Shown here: positions 61,398 to 64,000 of the stretch, piece by piece
Layout of the letters: every line of letters begins with the position of its first letter
How positions within the stretch are numbered: the stretch's first letter is position 1
Assembly: GCA_020248265.1 (NCBI GenBank)
Contig: JADCHX010000004.1
Span: forward strand, 291,473 to 355,472
Direction of reading: 5' to 3'
Source of the DNA: Rhodocyclaceae bacterium
GTDB taxonomy: Bacteria; Pseudomonadota; Gammaproteobacteria; Burkholderiales; CAIKXV01
Length of the DNA stretch: 64,000 bases
Program-made: the position numbers and the translations under genes
Notes under the pieces: generated by a model
Seen by the model: only the letters and a program-made list of their open reading frames with translations
Database searches by the model: none
Told to the model about the DNA's origin: nothing

Positions 61398-62693
61398 CTA
61401 CTTGACGGCGCTGGCCGGGGCTGCCGGTGCCGGTGCCGGTGCCGGTACAGGGCTGGCGGGTGCGGTGGCTCCGCCCGGGGCGGAGGCTGCAGCCGCAGCC
61501 GGCGCCATGCCGCCGATGGTCTCGATGGCCGTCCATCCGTCGCCCTTGACCACATACATCGTGACACCACCGGCCTTGATGTCGCCCTTCTCATCGAAGG
61601 CGATGTTGCCGGTGACGCCCCGACGGTCGATCTTCGACAATGCCTCGAGGATCCTGCCCGGTTCGATCGAGTTGGTTGCCTTCATCGCATCGATGATGGT
61701 CCAGGTGGCGTCATAGGCGAATGGCGCGTAGATCTGTATCTCGCCGAACTTCGCCTTGAACCTCGTGGTGAACTGTTCTCCGCCAGGCATCCTGTCGATC
61801 GGCAGGCCGGGCGAGGAGGCGATCACGCCTTGCGCGGCAGCGCCGGCCAGCTTGATGAACTGGGCACTCTGCGCGCCGTCTCCACCGAGCAACTGTACGC
61901 CGAGTTTCAGCGTGCGGACCTGCTCGGCCATCGGCCCGAACTGGGCGTCCATGCCGCCGAAGAACAGGACGTCGGGCTTCTTGCCGCGCAGCGTGGTCAG
62001 TATGGCGCGGAAATCGGTCGCCTTGTCGCTGGTGTATTCGCGCCCGACGATGGTGCCGCCAGCCGCCGTCACGGCCTTCTCGAACTCGTCGGCGATACCC
62101 TGCCCGTACGCCGTGCGGTCGTCGATGATCGCGATGCGCTTGCCAGCCAGTTGCCTCACTGCGTACTCGCCGAGCACCTTGCCCTGCTGCAGATCGTTCG
62201 CGATCACCCGGTAGGTGGTCTTGAAGCCCTGAGCCGTGTAGGCAACCGCCGTGGCCGATGGCGATACCTGTGGAATGCCGGCGTCGCTGTAGATGCGCGA
62301 GGCCGGGATGCTGGCCCCGGAGTTCATGTGCCCGACCACCGCGACCACCTTCTTGTCGACGAACGACTGTGCGACCACCGTGGCCTTGGTGCCGGAGGCT
62401 TCGTCGTCCTCAGGGACCAGCTCGAACTTGATGCGGGTGCCGCCGATGATGATGTTGGCGGCATTGGCCTCCTCGATCGCCAGCCGGGCACCGTTCTCGA
62501 CGTCCTTGCCCAGGTGCGCCTGCGGACCGGTCAGCGGGGCGGATACCCCGATCATCACGGTTACCTCGGCGGGTGGCTTCGGTGCTTCGGCGACGGGTTT
62601 CGGCGGTTCTTCCTTGCTGCAGCCCGCGATGATCAGTGCGGCGGTGGCAGCCAGTGCGAGCGCGCGGGTCGCCCGGTGGAACAGGTGGACCAT
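61398..62693 (-). CDS. livK: branched-chain amino acid ABC transporter substrate-binding lipoprotein LivK
   Basis: 431 residues. The N-terminal signal ends in the lipobox IIAGC (Cys25), so the binding protein is lipid-anchored, unlike the soluble LivK/LivJ of E. coli. The type I periplasmic binding fold runs from about 43 to 395, with the opening strand VMIGVSAPLTGPQAHLG and ligand-area blocks VVGHMNSGASIPAS and RVIANDLQQG. Later blocks are FFGGMDAQFGPM, IQIYAPFAYDATW and the C-terminal FDEKGDIKAG. The last 35 residues are a low-complexity Ala/Pro/Gly tail. Good ribosome site AGGAG. First gene of the liv operon, with a GATAAT -10 about 40 bp upstream. Ligand may be another amino acid or aromatic compound. 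Confidence 0.93.
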   Translation of the reverse strand: MVHLFHRATRALALAATAALIIAGCSKEEPPKPVAEAPKPPAEVTVMIGVSAPLTGPQAHLGKDVENGARLAIEEANAANIIIGGTRIKFELVPEDDEASGTKATVVAQSFVDKKVVAVVGHMNSGASIPASRIYSDAGIPQVSPSATAVAYTAQGFKTTYRVIANDLQQGKVLGEYAVRQLAGKRIAIIDDRTAYGQGIADEFEKAVTAAGGTIVGREYTSDKATDFRAILTTLRGKKPDVLFFGGMDAQFGPMAEQVRTLKLGVQLLGGDGAQSAQFIKLAGAAAQGVIASSPGLPIDRMPGGEQFTTRFKAKFGEIQIYAPFAYDATWTIIDAMKATNSIEPGRILEALSKIDRRGVTGNIAFDEKGDIKAGGVTMYVVKGDGWTAIETIGGMAPAAAAASAPGGATAPASPVPAPAPAPAAPASAVK

Positions 62694-62732
62694 CTTTTTC
62701 TCCTGGAGGCGGGACCGGGGGGCAGACGCCCG

Positions 62733-62738
62733 ATTATC
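62733..62738 (-). promoter_or_regulatory. candidate -10 element of the liv operon
   Basis: The minus strand reads GATAAT (five of six matches), about 40 bp before the livK ATG. With a 17-bp spacer the -35 is TTTTCT (three matches). The terminator of the upstream cytochrome gene lies between, so livK needs its own promoter. Confidence 0.45.
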
Positions 62739-62795
62739 GTTCCGCGAGACCGCACAGAAAAGGGAAACTGTCCTGCAGGGGGCGCGTTCGCCCGA

Positions 62796-62820
62796 GAAAA
62801 AGCCGGCGCTGGGCCGGCTT
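62796..62820 (-). terminator. intrinsic terminator after the small cytochrome c gene
   Basis: Stem AAGCCGGC / GCCGGCTT with a 5-base loop is followed on the minus strand by a T-run (TTTTTCTC when counted with the end of the stem). It lies 26 bp past the cytochrome stop and before livK. Confidence 0.8.
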
Positions 62821-62845
62821 CAAGGTGCTGCGGGTGCTGCGCGGC

Positions 62846-63196
62846 CTACTTGGTCGCGAGAATGAAGCGCACCATCGAGCGAATGTCTGCCTCGGGAATG
62901 TGCTTGTGGGGAGGCATGGCGATCTGGCCCCAGACGCCGCCGCCGCCATTGAGCACATGGGCGGTGATCTTGTCTTCGGCCCCCTTGACACTGCGGTACT
63001 TGTTCGCGACGTCAATGTAGGACGGGCCGACGACTTTCTTGTCCGCAGCATGGCAGGCCAGGCAGCCACTCTTGGCGAGCAGATCCTTGCCGGAAGCGGC
63101 ACTTGCTGGCGCGGCCTTGGCCTGCGCAAACACGCCGGACACCGCACCGGCAGACAGCATCGCGGCGACCGCGACTGAACCAACCCAGTTCTTCAT
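62846..63196 (-). CDS. periplasmic monoheme cytochrome c (c551/c552 class)
   Basis: 116 residues from the ATG at 63196, which has a clear AGGAGA ribosome site; the longer frame to 63331 is not used. Signal peptide about 1–24 (ending GVFAQA). The heme site is CLACH (Cys45, Cys48, His49) followed by DKKVVGPSYIDVANKY, the usual class I pattern. The axial methionine is in GVWGQIAMPPHKHIPEADI near residue 95. Such c551/c552 proteins shuttle electrons to terminal oxidases or denitrification enzymes. It stands alone between the second PilZ gene and the liv operon, with its own terminator. Confidence 0.9.
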   Translation of the reverse strand: MKNWVGSVAVAAMLSAGAVSGVFAQAKAAPASAASGKDLLAKSGCLACHAADKKVVGPSYIDVANKYRSVKGAEDKITAHVLNGGGGVWGQIAMPPHKHIPEADIRSMVRFILATK

Positions 63197-63336
63197 TTGA
63201 ATTCTCCTGAATGAAACCTGCGAAAGTATATCCGACGCGGCGTTGTCGGCGGGGTTGCCAGCGTCGTGGCCAATCAATAACGCCTGGCCCGTGCGCACGT
63301 TGACGGGGCGGTCGGTGTGCGAGGCATACATGCGAG

Positions 63337-63999
63337 TCAGGTTTCGCTCAGCATCCGCTCATAGATGAACAACTGCAGCGAGTTACGTTGCGCCCGTACC
63401 AGTTCCGCGAACTCGAGCCCGCAGGCCCGATACTGGCTGGCGGTATCCTCCGCGTCCCGGACGTTCCGGATGACGCCCGGCACATCGAAGGTGGCTGGTT
63501 CACCGCTGATCTGCAGGCGGAATGCCACTTCGACCTGAGTGCCGACGACGGCGAGATCGCGCGGGATGTGCACCAGCATCCCGGCGATGCTGAGGTCCTT
63601 CATGTTGCAGGCGACCCGCGTACGCCGCCCGGCCCGACCGACCGAAGCTACCGCATTGAGCGTGATCCGGTGGGCCTTCCGGACCGACGTGCACAGCACC
63701 TGGTTGGGATACGTCAGGTGCAGGTAAGGATAAGGTGCGAGCTGGCACTTCAGCACCGACACATCGAAGCTGTAGGCGAACTTGCCGCGCATCGCCTTGA
63801 CCGTTACCGGCTGGCCGTCTTTCACGTAGATCATCCGGCCATCGATGGTCGGATGACTTACCAGCAGGCTGCGCTTGTCCACCGCGCCGATCAGGCGGAC
63901 CGGGTAGCGGTCTGTGGTGCCATCATCGAAGCGCAGCTGCAGCGGATCGCCCATCCGCAGCGTGGTCTCGAGGAACGGGATCAGCGTTTCGTCGCCCAT
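63337..63999 (-). CDS. PilZ-domain protein, YcgR-like; 5' end at the window edge
   Basis: 220 residues from an ATG at 63999, the last possible codon of the window, so the gene may extend further. The N-terminal half (about 5–100) resembles a YcgR-N/PilZN domain (MGDPLQLRFDDG…RYPVRLIGAVDKRSLLVSHP). The C-terminal PilZ domain carries R-x3-R as VRKAHRITL (Arg107, Arg111) and D-x-S-x2-G as DLSIAGM, the c-di-GMP signatures. It is the second protein of this type in the window, but the sequence is quite different from the one at 26411, so it is not a recent copy. It ends 140 bp from the cytochrome gene start. Output target unknown: flagella, pili or polysaccharide. Confidence 0.82.
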   Translation of the reverse strand: MGDETLIPFLETTLRMGDPLQLRFDDGTTDRYPVRLIGAVDKRSLLVSHPTIDGRMIYVKDGQPVTVKAMRGKFAYSFDVSVLKCQLAPYPYLHLTYPNQVLCTSVRKAHRITLNAVASVGRAGRRTRVACNMKDLSIAGMLVHIPRDLAVVGTQVEVAFRLQISGEPATFDVPGVIRNVRDAEDTASQYRACGLEFAELVRAQRNSLQLFIYERMLSET

Positions 64000-64000
64000 T

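Noticed and set aside
62846-63331. Longer cytochrome c frame starting at 63331
   Set aside because: The extra N-terminus would precede the signal peptide; ATG at 63196 has a strong AGGAGA site.

Overview
The window is a continuous stretch of GC-rich chromosome from a Gram-negative bacterium, most likely a betaproteobacterium related to the Burkholderiales. This is an inference from gene order and content: argS–SPOR–dsbA, gltB–gltD–hemE–priA, dgt–aroB–aroK–pilQPONM–ponA, rubredoxin/thiD–thiE–hemL, rsmA–pdxA–surA–lptD, pepP–ubiH–dusB–fis–purH–purD–hemF and livKHMGF are familiar betaproteobacterial neighbourhoods. Outer-membrane genes (lptD, surA, pilQ) exclude a Gram-positive host. No tRNA, rRNA, insertion sequence, prophage or CRISPR array was seen. 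No gap without a gene exceeds about 240 bases.

Layout. 1–1.5 kb (+): the 3' part of an alpha/beta hydrolase and an orphan ParA-type ATPase. 1.6–17.9 kb (-): dsbA, a SPOR protein, argS, priA, hemE, gltD, gltB, dgt, aroB, aroK. The priA–hemE gap carries a cluster of DnaA-box-like sites. 18–23.3 kb (-): the type IV pilus operon pilM-N-O-P-Q, ending in a clear terminator. 23.4–27.2 kb (+): penicillin-binding protein 1A, an unassigned conserved protein and a PilZ protein. 27.2–29.1 kb: hemB and engB (-), with a candidate small RNA on the + strand between them. 29.3–33 kb: cytochrome c4 (+), then hemL, thiE and thiD (-). 33.1–33.7 kb (+): rubredoxin and glyoxalase I. 33.8–39.2 kb (-): rsmA, pdxA, surA, lptD. 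39.4–49.3 kb (+): amgK, murU, pepP, ubiH, dusB, fis, purH, purD, hemF.

49.3–57.1 kb (-) is the most unusual part. It holds four co-oriented genes that form two copies of one module. Each copy has a membrane histidine kinase followed by a Ser/Thr protein kinase fused to two receiver domains. This suggests that a His-Asp phosphorelay feeds into Ser/Thr phosphorylation. 57.3–57.7 kb (+) is a YqaA-type membrane protein. 57.7–62.7 kb (-) is a complete branched-chain amino acid ABC transporter, livK-H-M-G-F. 62.8–64 kb (-) has a small cytochrome c and a second PilZ protein at the window edge.

Themes. Envelope building is prominent: PBP1A, the AmgK–MurU recycling bypass, the LptD/SurA/DsbA outer-membrane folding group and type IV pilus assembly. 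Four tetrapyrrole genes (hemL, hemB, hemE, hemF) lie with c-type cytochromes, a ubiquinone hydroxylase and rubredoxin, which points to an aerobic respiring organism. Several genes have unusual starts: a CTG start for rsmA, a probable non-canonical start for livH, a TTG start for priA inside DnaA-box sequence, and possible leaderless starts for ponA/mrcA and amgK.
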